In this document: positions 1 to 12,520 of the stretch, in pieces
How the letters are laid out: every line of letters begins with the position of its first letter
How positions within the stretch are numbered: position 1 is the first letter of the stretch
Assembly (NCBI GenBank): GCA_937995535.1
Contig: CALKJU010000014.1
Location: forward strand, 1 to 52,139
DNA: 52,139 nucleotides
Source of the DNA: an uncultured Alphaproteobacteria bacterium
GTDB lineage: Bacteria > Pseudomonadota > Alphaproteobacteria > Geminicoccales > Geminicoccaceae
Direction of reading: 5' to 3'
Notes under the pieces: model-generated
Seen by the model: only the letters and a program-made list of their open reading frames with translations
Told to the model about the DNA's origin: nothing
Database searches by the model: none
Program-made: the position numbers and the translations under genes

Positions 1-1
1 C

Positions 2-991
2 ACACTGCGCATGCCGCAGCCTTTGCTCGACCGGATGGAGATCATCCGCATCCCCGGTTACACGGAGGACGAGAAGCTAGAGATCGCGAAGCGGCACCTG
101 ATTCCCAAGCAGCGCAAGGAGAACGGGCTCGCCGAGCACGAATGGTCGATCACCGACGAGGCCTTGCTCGACCTGGTGCGGTACTACACGCGGGAGGCCG
201 GGGTCCGGTCGCTCGAGCGCGAGCTGGCAGGTCTTGCACGCAAGGCGGTCAAGGAGATCGTCGCGGGCGAACGCAAGGAGGTGCGGATCACCCGCCGCAA
301 TCTCGAGAAGTTCGCCGGCGTGCGCAAGTTCCGCTACGGCGAGGCGGAGCTCGAGGATCTTGTGGGGGTCACCACCGGCCTCGCCTGGACCGAGGTCGGC
401 GGTGAGCTCCTCTCGATCGAGGCGGTCTCGCTGCCCGGCAAGGGCAAGATGACGATCACCGGGAAGCTGGGTGACGTCATGCAGGAGTCGATCCAGGCGG
501 CACGCTCCTTCGTCCGCTCGCGCAGCCGCGCGCTCGGAATCCCCGCCGAAGTGTTCGACAAGCTCGACATCCACATCCACGTGCCGGAAGGCGCGACGCC
601 CAAGGACGGTCCGTCTGCGGGTGTCGCCATGGTCACCTCGATCGTCTCGGTGCTGACCAGGATCCCGGTCAGGGCGAGCGTGGCGATGACCGGCGAGGTG
701 ACGCTGCGCGGTCGGGTGTTGCCGATCGGCGGCCTCAAGGAGAAGCTGCTCGCGGCACTCCGTGGCGGCCTCAAGACGGTCATCATCCCGCGCGACAACG
801 CCAAGGATCTGCAGGAGATCCCGGACAATGTGAAGAAGGGCCTCGATATCGTGCCGGTGGCGACGGTCGACGAGGTGCTGCGGCTGGCGCTGGCACGCGC
901 GCCCGAGCCGCTCACTGAGGACGAGGCGGTGGCATCCCTGCCGCCCGCCGCCGATGCGGTGACGACCGGCACAGCCGTGCCGCTGAACTGA
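2..991 (+). CDS. lon: ATP-dependent protease Lon, C-terminal part (5' end outside window)
   Basis: This is the end of Lon, the cytoplasmic AAA+ serine protease that degrades misfolded and regulatory proteins. The reading frame is open to the left edge, and the visible start resembles the interior Lon segment around LLDRMEIIRI, so the ATG at 11 is not the true start. Counting from that ATG, the catalytic serine is S202 (KDGPSAG) and the catalytic lysine K245 (GLKEKLLAA); their 43-residue spacing equals that of E. coli S679 and K722. The visible piece covers the end of the AAA+ lid and the whole P domain. The C-terminal tail is Ala/Pro-rich. The gene is followed by tRNA genes with no hupB gene between. 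Confidence 0.97.
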   Translation, partial: TLRMPQPLLDRMEIIRIPGYTEDEKLEIAKRHLIPKQRKENGLAEHEWSITDEALLDLVRYYTREAGVRSLERELAGLARKAVKEIVAGERKEVRITRRNLEKFAGVRKFRYGEAELEDLVGVTTGLAWTEVGGELLSIEAVSLPGKGKMTITGKLGDVMQESIQAARSFVRSRSRALGIPAEVFDKLDIHIHVPEGATPKDGPSAGVAMVTSIVSVLTRIPVRASVAMTGEVTLRGRVLPIGGLKEKLLAALRGGLKTVIIPRDNAKDLQEIPDNVKKGLDIVPVATVDEVLRLALARAPEPLTEDEAVASLPPAADAVTTGTAVPLN

Positions 992-1032
992 AGGCCGCGC
1001 TCTGCGCACAGCACGCGAACCGGCGGTAGCGC

Positions 1033-1107
1033 TGGTGCGGGCGGAAGGGTTCGAACCTCCGACACCGGCGGTGTAAGCGCCGTGCTCTTCCGCTGAGCTA
1101 CGCCCGC
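1033..1107 (-). tRNA. tRNA-Val (anticodon UAC)
   Basis: On the minus strand a full cloverleaf can be drawn. The acceptor stem GCGGGCG (1107-1101) pairs with CGCCCGC (1043-1037). The D arm is GCTCAGCGGAAGAGC, and the anticodon stem CGGCG/CGCCG encloses loop CTTACAC, giving anticodon TAC. The T arm contains GGTTCGAACC. The discriminator is A, and CCA is encoded at 1035-1033. The gene is transcribed divergently from the neighbouring tRNA-Asp. Confidence 0.95.
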
Positions 1108-1117
1108 TCGTCGCGCG

Positions 1118-1146
1118 ATCTTAGTACGCGCGCGGGCGGCGGGCAA
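1118..1146 (-). promoter_or_regulatory. Candidate sigma-70 promoter of tRNA-Val
   Basis: Read on the minus strand, a -35-like TTGCCC (1146-1141) is followed after 17 nt by a -10-like TAAGAT (1123-1118). Transcription would start a few bases before the mature 5' end at 1107. The placement suits a stable-RNA promoter, but the call rests on motif matching only. Confidence 0.5.
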
Positions 1147-1161
1147 CGCGCCGGGGCGGCG

Positions 1162-1190
1162 TTGACACTGTTCGTCGTGTTCACTATCTG
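1162..1190 (+). promoter_or_regulatory. Candidate sigma-70 promoter of tRNA-Asp
   Basis: A perfect TTGACA -35 (1162-1167) is followed after 17 nt by TATCTG (1185-1190). This puts the start point near 1197, a few bases upstream of the tRNA-Asp 5' end at 1205. It is the strongest-looking promoter in the window and could also feed transcription toward nuoA, since no terminator is visible after the tRNA. Confidence 0.65.
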
Positions 1191-1204
1191 CTGGTGGCCC
1201 TCGC

Positions 1205-1281
<77 letters not shown>

Positions 1282-1348
1282 TTTCACCGAATTGTTGAAC
1301 GGGTTGGGCGCGCGGCAGTGACACTTTCGCGCGCGCTCGCTTCGCGCC

Positions 1349-1377
1349 TTGGCAGAGCGCCGGGCAGCCTCTAGGTT
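1349..1377 (+). promoter_or_regulatory. Candidate promoter of the nuo operon
   Basis: TTGGCA (1349-1354) is separated by 17 nt from TAGGTT (1372-1377), 42 bp before the nuoA start. The -10 is weak. The 138 bp between tRNA-Asp and nuoA show no terminator, so read-through from the tRNA promoter is an alternative. Confidence 0.35.
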
Positions 1378-1418
1378 CCCGCTTGTGCGGCACCGCAGCA
1401 AGGCTCGAACGCAGCGCG

Positions 1419-1784
1419 ATGCAGGCGTACCTCGCAGAATACCTGCCGATCCTGATTTTCCTGGCCATCGCCGTCGGGCTGGCCGTGGTGATCGTCGCCG
1501 CCTCGCTTCTCGTCGCGCGGCAGCGCCCCGATACCGAGAAGTTGTCGGCCTACGAGTGCGGCTTCGAGCCGTTCGACGACACGCGGGGACGCTTCGACGT
1601 GCGTTTCTACCTCGTGGCCATCCTGTTCATCATTTTCGATCTGGAAGTCGCGTTCCTGTTCCCGTGGGCAGTGGCGCTGGGCGACATCGGCCTGCTCGGC
1701 TTCTGGTCGATGATGCTGTTCCTGGGCGTGCTGACCGTCGGCTTCGTCTACGAATGGAAGAAGGGGGCTCTGGAATGGGAGTGA
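1419..1784 (+). CDS. nuoA: NADH-quinone oxidoreductase subunit A
   Basis: NuoA is a small membrane subunit of respiratory complex I that sits at the junction between the peripheral arm and the proton-pumping arm. The 121-residue protein has the expected three hydrophobic segments (about residues 8-28, 65-85 and 93-113). It carries the family motif [20 protein letters not shown] in the loop between the first two, including the cysteine seen in the family. I chose the ATG at 1419, not the GTG-type start at 1383, because NuoA proteins begin just before the first membrane helix. It is the first gene of the operon, and its 3' end overlaps nuoB by 10 bp. Confidence 0.96.
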   Translation: MQAYLAEYLPILIFLAIAVGLAVVIVAASLLVARQRPDTEKLSAYECGFEPFDDTRGRFDVRFYLVAILFIIFDLEVAFLFPWAVALGDIGLLGFWSMMLFLGVLTVGFVYEWKKGALEWE

Positions 1785-2290
1785 CCAGCGCCACCCGACC
1801 CGACCTCTTCCAGCAGGTCGAGCGCGAGGTCGACAGCAAGGGGTTCCTCGTCACCACGCTGACCGATCTCGTCAACTGGGCACGATCCGGTTCGCTTTGG
1901 CCGATGACCTTCGGGCTCGCCTGCTGCGCCGTCGAGATGATGCATGCGGCCGCCTCGCGCTATGATCTCGACCGGTTCGGCTTGGTGTTCCGGCCCAGCC
2001 CGCGCCAGTCCGACGTGATGATCGTCGCCGGCACGCTCTGCAACAAGATGGCGCCGGCGCTGCGCAAGGTCTACGATCAGATGGCCGAACCGCGCTACGT
2101 GATCTCGATGGGATCGTGCGCCAACGGCGGCGGGTACTATCATTACAGCTACTCGGTGGTCCGCGGCTGCGATCGGATCGTGCCGGTCGACGTCTACGTG
2201 CCGGGCTGCCCGCCGACCGCCGAGGCCCTCGTGTACGGCATTCTGCAGCTGCAGAAGAAGATTCGCCGTACCGGGACGCTGGTCCGCTGA
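1775..2290 (+). CDS. nuoB: NADH-quinone oxidoreductase subunit B
   Basis: NuoB is the peripheral-arm subunit that holds cluster N2, the last iron-sulfur centre before quinone. The protein has 171 residues. The four cluster ligands are visible: the tandem cysteines C50 and C51 ([10 protein letters not shown]), C115 (GSCANGGG) and C145 (PGCPPTAE). The ATG at 1775 lies inside the end of nuoA, a 10-bp overlap that suggests translational coupling. An open frame continues upstream to 1349 but would duplicate the nuoA region, so it was not used. Confidence 0.97.
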   Translation: MGVTSATRPDLFQQVEREVDSKGFLVTTLTDLVNWARSGSLWPMTFGLACCAVEMMHAAASRYDLDRFGLVFRPSPRQSDVMIVAGTLCNKMAPALRKVYDQMAEPRYVISMGSCANGGGYYHYSYSVVRGCDRIVPVDVYVPGCPPTAEALVYGILQLQKKIRRTGTLVR

Positions 2291-2303
2291 GCGACGGCGA
2301 GCC

Positions 2304-2930
2304 GTGACCCCGCGCGAGGCCAACAACGACGACGCGCTCCGCGACCTGCTAGCGCAGATCGAGGCGACGCTGGGAGCTGTGCTGCTGTCCGGCTCGATCG
2401 CCCGCGGTGAGGTGTCGCTGAGCATCGAGACCGCGCCGCTGCCGCGGGTGTTGACCTATCTGCGCGACGACCCGGCGATGCTGTTCCGCCAGCTCGTCGA
2501 TGTCACGGCCGTCGACTACCCCGACGAGGAGCCGCGCTTCGAGGTCGTCTACCACCTGCTGTCGCTGCACCATAATCAGCGGCTGCGCGTGAAGCTGAGG
2601 GTCGACGAGGGGCAGCCCGTGCCGTCGGCCGTGCCGGTGTTCCGCTGCGCCAACTGGTTCGAGCGGGAGGTCTGGGACATGTATGGAATCCTGTTCAGCG
2701 ACCACCCGGACTTGCGGCGCCTGCTGACCGACTACGGTTTCGAGGGGCACCCCCTGCGCAAGGACTTCCCCCTCACCGGCTACGTCGAGATGCGCTACGA
2801 CGACGAGCAGAAGCGGGTCGTCTACGAGCCGGTGAAGCTCAAGCAGGACTTCCGGACGTTCGACTTCCTGTCGCCGTGGGAGGGTGGCGGAGGCCGGCTA
2901 CCGGGCGACGAGAAAGCGACAGCGCCGTGA
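2304..2930 (+). CDS. nuoC: NADH-quinone oxidoreductase subunit C
   Basis: NuoC is the 30-kDa-type subunit of the connecting module of complex I; it has no cofactor and scaffolds NuoD. The protein has 208 residues and contains the family signature around ERE(V)WDMYGI and the segment [17 protein letters not shown]. It starts with GTG 13 bp after nuoB. It is a separate gene, not a NuoCD fusion as in enterobacteria, which is normal for alphaproteobacteria. Confidence 0.96.
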   Translation: MTPREANNDDALRDLLAQIEATLGAVLLSGSIARGEVSLSIETAPLPRVLTYLRDDPAMLFRQLVDVTAVDYPDEEPRFEVVYHLLSLHHNQRLRVKLRVDEGQPVPSAVPVFRCANWFEREVWDMYGILFSDHPDLRRLLTDYGFEGHPLRKDFPLTGYVEMRYDDEQKRVVYEPVKLKQDFRTFDFLSPWEGGGGRLPGDEKATAP

Positions 2931-2965
2931 TCCGCACCACAACGAGCGGGCGCTAGGGCGCGATC

Positions 2966-4144
2966 ATGGCCGACCTGGAACTGCACAGCTTCACCGTGAA
3001 TTTCGGACCGCAGCACCCGGCTGCGCACGGTGTGTTGCGCCTCGTCCTCGAGATGGAGGGCGAGGTGGTCGAGCGGGCCGACCCGCATATCGGCTTGCTT
3101 CACCGCGGCACGGAGAAGCTGATCGAGTACCGCCCCTACCTGCAGAACATCCCGTACTTCGACCGTCTCGACTACTGCTCCATGCTCTGTCAGGAGCACT
3201 CATACGTCCTCGCCGTCGAGAAGCTGCTCGGCGTCGAGGTGCCGTTGCGCGCCCAGTACATCCGTGTGCTGTTCGACGAGATCACTCGTATCCTCAACCA
3301 TCTCCTCAACATCACGACCATGGCCCTGGACATCGGGGCCATGACGCCGCTCCTCTGGATGTTCGAGGAGCGGGAGAAGCTGATGGGCTTCTACGAGCAG
3401 GTCTCGGGCGCCCGGATGCATGCCAACTACTACCGGTTCGGCGGCGTCAACCGCGACCTGCCGGCCGGCATGGAGGACCGCATCCGCGCCTGGATGGCGC
3501 AGTTCGAGCCGAAGCTCGACGACGTCGACCGTCTGCTGACCGAGAACCGGATCTTCAAGCAGCGCACGGTCGATATCGGCGTCGTCTCGGCCGAGAACGC
3601 GATCGCGCTGGGCTTCTCCGGGCCGATGCTGCGCGCCTCCGGGGTCGCCTGGGACCTGCGCAAGGCTCAGCCTTACGAGGTCTACGACCGTCTGGACTTC
3701 GACGTGCCGATCGGCAAGCACGGCGATTGCTGGGACCGCTACCTCGTGCGCCTCGCCGAGATCCGGGAGTCGCTCAAGATCATGCGCCAGTGCCTCGACC
3801 AGATGCCGCCGGGGCCGGTCCGCACGGGCGACAAGAAGGTCACACCGCCGCCGCGCGCCGAGATGAAACGCTCGATGGAGGCGCTCATCCACCACTTCAA
3901 GCTCTACACCGAGGGTGTGCACGTGCCGGCCGGAGAGGTCTACGCGGCGACGGAGAACCCCAAGGGCGAGTTCGGCGTCTACCTCGTCTCCGACGGGACC
4001 AACAAACCGTACAAGTGCAAGATCCGCTCGCCGGGCTATGTGCATCTGCAGGCGCTCGAGGAGATGTCGCGCGGTCACACCCTGGCCGACGTCCCGGCGA
4101 TCATCGGCTCGATCGACATCGTGTTCGGGGAGATCGACCGGTGA
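2966..4144 (+). CDS. nuoD: NADH-quinone oxidoreductase subunit D
   Basis: NuoD is the 49-kDa-type subunit that, with NuoB, forms the quinone-binding chamber; it descends from the large subunit of [NiFe] hydrogenases. The 392-residue protein begins with the conserved [18 protein letters not shown], carries [14 protein letters not shown], and ends in VFGEIDR as family members do. The quinone-site histidine lies in the early GPQHPAAH segment. The gene overlaps nuoE by 4 bp (GTGA at 4141-4144). Confidence 0.97.
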   Translation: MADLELHSFTVNFGPQHPAAHGVLRLVLEMEGEVVERADPHIGLLHRGTEKLIEYRPYLQNIPYFDRLDYCSMLCQEHSYVLAVEKLLGVEVPLRAQYIRVLFDEITRILNHLLNITTMALDIGAMTPLLWMFEEREKLMGFYEQVSGARMHANYYRFGGVNRDLPAGMEDRIRAWMAQFEPKLDDVDRLLTENRIFKQRTVDIGVVSAENAIALGFSGPMLRASGVAWDLRKAQPYEVYDRLDFDVPIGKHGDCWDRYLVRLAEIRESLKIMRQCLDQMPPGPVRTGDKKVTPPPRAEMKRSMEALIHHFKLYTEGVHVPAGEVYAATENPKGEFGVYLVSDGTNKPYKCKIRSPGYVHLQALEEMSRGHTLADVPAIIGSIDIVFGEIDR

Positions 4145-4769
4145 GTGCGCCTTCCGCTCCTGGCGCGAAGCCTTGGGCCGCTGCGTGCGCACCCGACGTG
4201 CCGGCGTTCGCCTTCTCGGAAGCCAACCAGGCCGAGGTCGCGCGGATCCGCGCCCGCTACCCGGCCGACCGGCAGGCCAGCGCGGTGCTCCCGCTGCTGC
4301 ATTTGGCCCAGGCGCAGCATGGCGGCTGGCTCCCGCGCGCGGCGCTCGATCACGTCGCCGATCTGCTCGGGATGCCCCGGATCCGTGTTTACGAAGTCGC
4401 CTCGTTCTACGACATGTTCAACACCGAGCCGACCGGCCGGGTCCAGGTTCGGGTCTGCACGACGACGCCGTGCTGGCTGTGCGGATCGGACGAGGTGGTT
4501 GCCGCCGCCCGGGAGACGCTCGGGATCGAGGTCGGCGAGACGACCCTCGACGGGCGCTTTTTCCTGCGCGAGTTCGAATGCCTCGGGGCCTGCGCGAACG
4601 CCCCGGTGATGTGGATCGACGACGATTTCTACGAGGACCTGGACGGGCCGAAGGCGCGTGCCATTCTCGAAGCGGTCAAGCGCGGCGAGCAGCCGGTACC
4701 GGGGCCGCAGTCCGGCAGACGCGGGTCCGAGCCGCTCGGCGGTCCGACGACGCTCCTCCGCACGGGTGA

Positions 4770-4773
<4 letters not shown>
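4141..4773 (+). CDS. nuoE: NADH-quinone oxidoreductase subunit E (24-kDa type)
   Basis: NuoE belongs to the NADH-oxidising module and carries the binuclear cluster N1a. The thioredoxin-like domain has ligands C106, C111, C147 and C151 (CTTTPCWLC and [10 protein letters not shown]). The protein has 210 residues, with an N-terminal helical part and a C-terminal tail rich in Gly/Pro that includes GGPTTLL, a tail often seen in alphaproteobacterial NuoE. I chose the GTG at 4141, which overlaps the nuoD stop. The same frame stays open upstream through nuoD, but that is an out-of-frame shadow. Confidence 0.95.
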
Positions 4774-6068
<1,295 letters not shown>

Positions 6069-8123
6069 ATGCCGAAACTCACCATCGACGGCCAGACGAT
6101 CGAGGTCCCACCGGGCTCGACGGTGTTGCAGGCCTGCGAGGCGGCGGGGCGCGAGATTCCGGTGTTCTGTTACCATCCCCGCCTGAACATCGCCGGCAAC
6201 TGCCGGATGTGCTTGGTTGAGCTGGAGAAGTCGCCGAAGCCGATCGCCTCCTGCGCCATGCCGGCAGCCGACGGCATGGTGATCCACACCGATACGCCGG
6301 TGGTGCACAAGGCGCGCCGTGGCGTCCTGGAGCTTCTCCTCATCAATCATCCACTCGACTGCCCGATCTGCGATCAGGGTGGTGAATGCGACCTGCAGGA
6401 CCTGACCCTCTTCTACGGTCCCGACCACTCGCGGTTCGCCGAGAACAAGCGGCCGGTCGCCGACAAGGATCTCGGACCGCTGATTTCGACGCACATGACG
6501 CGCTGCATCCACTGCACGCGCTGCATCCGCTTCCTGAACGAGGTTGCCGGGGTCGAGGAGCTCGGCGCGTGCGCGCGCGGCGAGCACATGGAGATCACCA
6601 CCTGGATCGAGGCCGCGCTGACCTCGGAGCTGCAGGGCAACATCATCGACCTCTGCCCCGTCGGTGCGTTGAACTCGAAGCCCTACGAGTATCGCGCTCG
6701 GACCTGGGAGCTGAAGAAGACCGAGTCGGTCGACGTGCTCGACGCGCTGGGCTGCAACATCCGTGTCGACAGCCGCGGCAACGAGGTCATGCGGGTGCTG
6801 CCGCGGCTCAACGAGGCGATCAACGAGGAGTGGATCTCGGACAAGACCCGGTTCGCCTATGACGGCCTTCGCCGGCGCCGCCTCGACGTGCCGATGGTGA
6901 AGCGTGACGGCAAGCTGCGCGAGGCGAGCTGGAGTGAAGCGTTGCGTGCGGCCGCCGAGCGTCTGGCCGGTACGGGCCCGGAACGCGTCGCGGCGGTCGT
7001 CGGGGACCTCGCCGATCTCGAGAGCATGTTGCTGCTCAAGGAGCTGATGGCCGCGCTGGGCAGTCCACATCTCGACTGCCGCCAGGATGGAGCCAAGCTG
7101 GGCATCGGTCCGCGCGCCAGCTGGCTGTTCAACCCGACCATCGCCGGGATCGAGCAGGCCGATGTCTGCCTGCTCGTCGGCTGCGACCCGCGCTCGGAGG
7201 CGCCGGTGCTCAACGCGCGGCTGCGCAAGCGTTGGCGCCAGGGCGGGTTCCGGGTCGGCCGGATCGGCCCGCCGCGTGACCTCACCTACCCGGTCGAGGA
7301 GCTCGGTGCCGGGCCGCAGACGCTGCAGGAGGTGGTGGGCGGCGGTATCGCGTTCGCCCAGGCGCTGCGCGACGCTCGGGCGCCGCTGGTCGTCGTCGGC
7401 AGTGGTGCGGTCGCGCGCCCCGACGGCGCGGCGGTCCTCGCACTCGCCGCGTCCTTGCCAGTGCAGCGTGAGGCGTGGAACGGGTTCGCCGTCCTGCACC
7501 GCGCCGCGTCGCGCGTCGGTGGACTCGAGCTCGGCATTCTGCCCGGACCCGGCGGCCGCGACGTCGCCGGGATCCTGCACGGCGTCGAGGCCGGCGAGAT
7601 CGAGGTGGTCTACCTCCTAGGTGCTGACGAGATCGAGGCTTCTCGGCTGCGGGGCGCCTTCGTCATCTATCAGGGTCATCACGGCGATCGCGGGGCGGCG
7701 GCCGCCGACATCGTCCTCCCCGGTGCCGCCTATACCGAGAAGCACGCAACCTACGTGAACACCGAGGGGCGTCCGCAACGAGGCAAGCTCGCCGTGTTCC
7801 CGCCGGGCGAGGCCAAGGAGGACTGGCGCATCCTGCGAGCGCTGCACGACGCGCTGGGCCTCCGCAGCGACGTCGCCACGCTGGGCGATGTGCGCGCCCG
7901 GATTGCAACGCTGGCGCCTCATCTCGCCCGGATCGACGAAGTGACGCCAGCCAACTGGGAACCACTGGCCGATGCCGGGGCGGTGGATCGGGCCCCGTTC
8001 GGCTATCCGTTCGACGACTTCTATCGCACCGATTCGATCAGCCGCGCCTCGGCGGTGATGGCCGAGTGCAGCCGGTTGGCCCGTGAGCGGCGCGCAAGCG
8101 AGGCGACGGGCACTCATGGCTGA
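6069..8123 (+). CDS. nuoG: NADH-quinone oxidoreductase subunit G (75-kDa type)
   Basis: NuoG is the largest peripheral subunit and carries the electron wire N1b, N4 and N5. The N-terminal ferredoxin domain has the N1b motif [15 protein letters not shown]. Next comes the H/C-type motif around [14 protein letters not shown], then [12 protein letters not shown] and [11 protein letters not shown] for N4/N5. The rest is a molybdopterin-oxidoreductase-like domain without cofactor. The length of 684 residues is typical for alphaproteobacteria and shorter than the enterobacterial form, which carries the extra cluster N7; I see no N7 cysteine motif. The 3' end overlaps nuoH by 8 bp. Confidence 0.96.
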   Translation: MPKLTIDGQTIEVPPGSTVLQACEAAGREIPVFCYHPRLNIAGNCRMCLVELEKSPKPIASCAMPAADGMVIHTDTPVVHKARRGVLELLLINHPLDCPICDQGGECDLQDLTLFYGPDHSRFAENKRPVADKDLGPLISTHMTRCIHCTRCIRFLNEVAGVEELGACARGEHMEITTWIEAALTSELQGNIIDLCPVGALNSKPYEYRARTWELKKTESVDVLDALGCNIRVDSRGNEVMRVLPRLNEAINEEWISDKTRFAYDGLRRRRLDVPMVKRDGKLREASWSEALRAAAERLAGTGPERVAAVVGDLADLESMLLLKELMAALGSPHLDCRQDGAKLGIGPRASWLFNPTIAGIEQADVCLLVGCDPRSEAPVLNARLRKRWRQGGFRVGRIGPPRDLTYPVEELGAGPQTLQEVVGGGIAFAQALRDARAPLVVVGSGAVARPDGAAVLALAASLPVQREAWNGFAVLHRAASRVGGLELGILPGPGGRDVAGILHGVEAGEIEVVYLLGADEIEASRLRGAFVIYQGHHGDRGAAAADIVLPGAAYTEKHATYVNTEGRPQRGKLAVFPPGEAKEDWRILRALHDALGLRSDVATLGDVRARIATLAPHLARIDEVTPANWEPLADAGAVDRAPFGYPFDDFYRTDSISRASAVMAECSRLARERRASEATGTHG

Positions 8124-9111
8124 GGTGCTCTACGTCGCGCAGACCGTCGTGATCGTCCTGCTGATCGTCGTGCCCTTGCTGCTGGGCGTCGCCTACCTCA
8201 CCTACGCCGAGCGCAAGGTGATCGGGGCGATGCAGCTCCGTCAGGGGCCGATGACCGTCGGTCCCTGGGGCCTTCTTCAGCCCCTCGCTGACGGTCTCAA
8301 GCTGTTCCTCAAGGAGACGGTGGTCCCGTCCGGCGCCAACCGGGGCATCTTCATCCTCGCGCCGATGGTGACCTTCATCCTGGCGCTGATCGGCTGGGCG
8401 GTGATCCCCTTCGGCGACGGCCTGGTGCTCGCCGATATCAACGTGGGCGTGCTCTACCTGTTCGCGATCTCGTCGCTCGGCGTCTACGGGATCATCATGG
8501 CCGGGTGGGCGTCGAACTCGCGCTACGCCTTCCTCGGTGCGCTGCGCTCGTCGGCGCAGATGGTGAGCTACGAGATCTCGATCGGTCTCATCATCATCAG
8601 CGTGCTGCTTACCGCCGGCTCGCTGAACCTCTCGGCGATCGTTCGGGCACAAGAGGGGCTGTGGTTCGTCATCCCACACTTCCCCATGTTCATGCTGTTC
8701 CTCGCCTCGATGCTCGCCGAGACCAATCGCCATCCATTCGACCTGCCGGAGGACGAGGCGTCGCTGGTGACGGGCTACAACGTCGAGTACTCGTCGATGG
8801 CGTTCGCGCTCTTCTTCCTCGGCGAGTACGCCAACATGATTCTCATGGCGGCGATCTGCAGCATCCTGTTCCTCGGCGGGTGGCTGGCGCCGTTCGGCTT
8901 CGTGCCGTTCACCTGGATCCCGGGTCCGATCTGGTTTATCCTGAAGATCTGTGCCGTCCTGTTCATCTTCATCTGGGCGCGGGCGACCCTGCCGCGCTAT
9001 CGTTACGACCAGCTGATGCGACTCGGCTGGAAGGTGTTCCTGCCGCTCTCCCTGCTCTGGGTGGTCGTCACCTCGGGCGTCCTGGTTGCGTTCGACCTGC
9101 TGCCGCGATGA
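8116..9111 (+). CDS. nuoH: NADH-quinone oxidoreductase subunit H
   Basis: NuoH is the membrane subunit that forms the entrance to the quinone tunnel and couples it to the proton path. It has 331 residues with about eight hydrophobic helices. Diagnostic segments are [17 protein letters not shown] near the N-terminus and [20 protein letters not shown] in the middle, the latter lining the quinone site. The ATG at 8116 was chosen over an upstream in-frame start at 8083, because NuoH starts immediately before the first helix and overlaps the nuoG stop. Confidence 0.97.
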   Translation: MAEVLYVAQTVVIVLLIVVPLLLGVAYLTYAERKVIGAMQLRQGPMTVGPWGLLQPLADGLKLFLKETVVPSGANRGIFILAPMVTFILALIGWAVIPFGDGLVLADINVGVLYLFAISSLGVYGIIMAGWASNSRYAFLGALRSSAQMVSYEISIGLIIISVLLTAGSLNLSAIVRAQEGLWFVIPHFPMFMLFLASMLAETNRHPFDLPEDEASLVTGYNVEYSSMAFALFFLGEYANMILMAAICSILFLGGWLAPFGFVPFTWIPGPIWFILKICAVLFIFIWARATLPRYRYDQLMRLGWKVFLPLSLLWVVVTSGVLVAFDLLPR

Positions 9112-9125
9112 GGAACTGATCGGCC

Positions 9126-9614
9126 ATGGCAAGCCTCGACCGTGTTGCCCGGACGCTTCTCTGGCAGGAGCTGGTGACCGGTTTCGCCATGACCCTGCGC
9201 TACATGTTCAAGCGCAAGGTGACCCTCAACTATCCGTACGAGAAGGGTCCGCTCGGCCCGCGTTTCCGCGGCGAGCACGCGCTGCGCCGTTACCCGAACG
9301 GCGAGGAGCGGTGCATCGCCTGCAAGCTCTGCGAAGCGGTGTGCCCGGCCCAGGCGATCACGATCGAGAGCGAGCCGCGCGCCGACGGCAGCCGCCGCAC
9401 CACTCGCTACGATATCGACATGGTTAAGTGCATCTATTGCGGCTTCTGCGAGGAGGCATGCCCGGTCGACGCGATCGTCGAGGGGCCGAACTACGAGTTC
9501 GCCGCGCAGACCCGCGAGGAACTCTACTACAACAAGGAGAAGCTGCTCGCGAACGGGGACCGCTGGGAAAAGGAGATCGCGGCGAACCTTGCCGCGGACG
9601 CACCCTACCGATAA
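9126..9614 (+). CDS. nuoI: NADH-quinone oxidoreductase subunit I
   Basis: NuoI carries the two tetranuclear clusters N6a and N6b that connect NuoG to NuoB. The two ferredoxin motifs are C63/C66/C69/C73 ([16 protein letters not shown]) and C102/C105/C108/C112 ([16 protein letters not shown]). The length of 162 residues is normal. It starts 14 bp after nuoH, and 54 bp of GC-rich spacer separate it from nuoJ, the widest gap in the operon. Confidence 0.97.
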   Translation: MASLDRVARTLLWQELVTGFAMTLRYMFKRKVTLNYPYEKGPLGPRFRGEHALRRYPNGEERCIACKLCEAVCPAQAITIESEPRADGSRRTTRYDIDMVKCIYCGFCEEACPVDAIVEGPNYEFAAQTREELYYNKEKLLANGDRWEKEIAANLAADAPYR

Positions 9615-9668
9615 GCACGGGGCCGGCGGCGCGCCTCCGGGGGCCGGGAAACGCGGCGGGAAGGTCGG

Positions 9669-10280
9669 ATGTCCTTGGAACTGTTCGTCTTCTACGTGCT
9701 GGCGGGCGTCGCCGTAGGAGCCGCCGCGATGGTCATCTCGTCGCGCAACCCCGTCCACTCCGTGCTCTTCCTGATCCTCACCTTCTTCAACGCGGCCGGC
9801 CTGTTCGTGCTGATCGGCGCCGAGTTCCTCGGCATGGTGCTGGTCGTGGTCTATGTCGGCGCCGTCGCCGTCCTGTTCATGTTCGTCGTGATGATGCTCG
9901 ACATCAACTTCGTCCGTATGCGCGAGGGAATGCTGCAATATCTGCCGGTCGGCGCCCTGGTGGGACTGATTCTGCTCGTCGAGCTGGGGCTGGTCTTCGG
10001 CACTTGGGCGCTGGTCGAGGACGTGACCCCGGCATTCCCTGCCCCCGCGCCCGACCAGGTGCCCAACACGCGGGCCTTGGGGCAGCTCCTCTATACCGAC
10101 TACATCTATCTGTTCCAGGCCGCCGGCGTGATCCTGCTGGTGGCGATCATCGGCGCCATCACACTGACACTGCGCGAGCGCAAGGGCGTGCTGCGCCAGG
10201 ACATCGGGCGGCAGGTGGCGCGCGACCGCGCCGCGACGGTCGAGCTGCGCAAGGTCAAGGTGGGGAGCGGCATCCAGTGA
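9669..10280 (+). CDS. nuoJ: NADH-quinone oxidoreductase subunit J
   Basis: NuoJ is a membrane subunit next to NuoA, NuoK and NuoH in the proton-conducting region. The 203-residue protein has five hydrophobic segments and the family stretch [20 protein letters not shown], which includes the pi-bulge helix. The C-terminal tail is charged and cytoplasmic. The stop overlaps the nuoK start (GTGA). Confidence 0.96.
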   Translation: MSLELFVFYVLAGVAVGAAAMVISSRNPVHSVLFLILTFFNAAGLFVLIGAEFLGMVLVVVYVGAVAVLFMFVVMMLDINFVRMREGMLQYLPVGALVGLILLVELGLVFGTWALVEDVTPAFPAPAPDQVPNTRALGQLLYTDYIYLFQAAGVILLVAIIGAITLTLRERKGVLRQDIGRQVARDRAATVELRKVKVGSGIQ

Positions 10281-10585
10281 GCATCCCGCTCAGTCACTAT
10301 CTGGTCCTCGCCGCGATCATCTTCACGATCGGCGTGTTCGGGATCTTCCTCAATCGCAAGAATGTCATCATCATCCTGATGTCGATCGAACTGATCCTGC
10401 TCGCGATCAACATCAACTTCGTGTCCTTCAGTGCCTATCTGGGCGATCTCGCCGGACAGGTGTTCGCCATGTTCATCCTCACCGTCGCCGCCGCCGAGGC
10501 GGCGATCGGGCTCGCCATCGTGGTTGTGTATTTCCGCAACCGCGGCAGCATCGAGGTCGAGGACATCAATCTGATGAAGGGCTGA
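10277..10585 (+). CDS. nuoK: NADH-quinone oxidoreductase subunit K
   Basis: NuoK is a three-helix antiporter-related membrane subunit with buried glutamates needed for proton pumping. The 102-residue protein shows both conserved glutamates in helices 2 and 3: the one in [15 protein letters not shown] and the one in [13 protein letters not shown]. It starts with GTG at 10277 inside the nuoJ stop and is followed by nuoL after 5 bp. Confidence 0.96.
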   Translation: MSIPLSHYLVLAAIIFTIGVFGIFLNRKNVIIILMSIELILLAININFVSFSAYLGDLAGQVFAMFILTVAAAEAAIGLAIVVVYFRNRGSIEVEDINLMKG

Positions 10586-10590
10586 GCCGG

Positions 10591-12516
<1,926 letters not shown>

Positions 12517-12520
12517 CGCG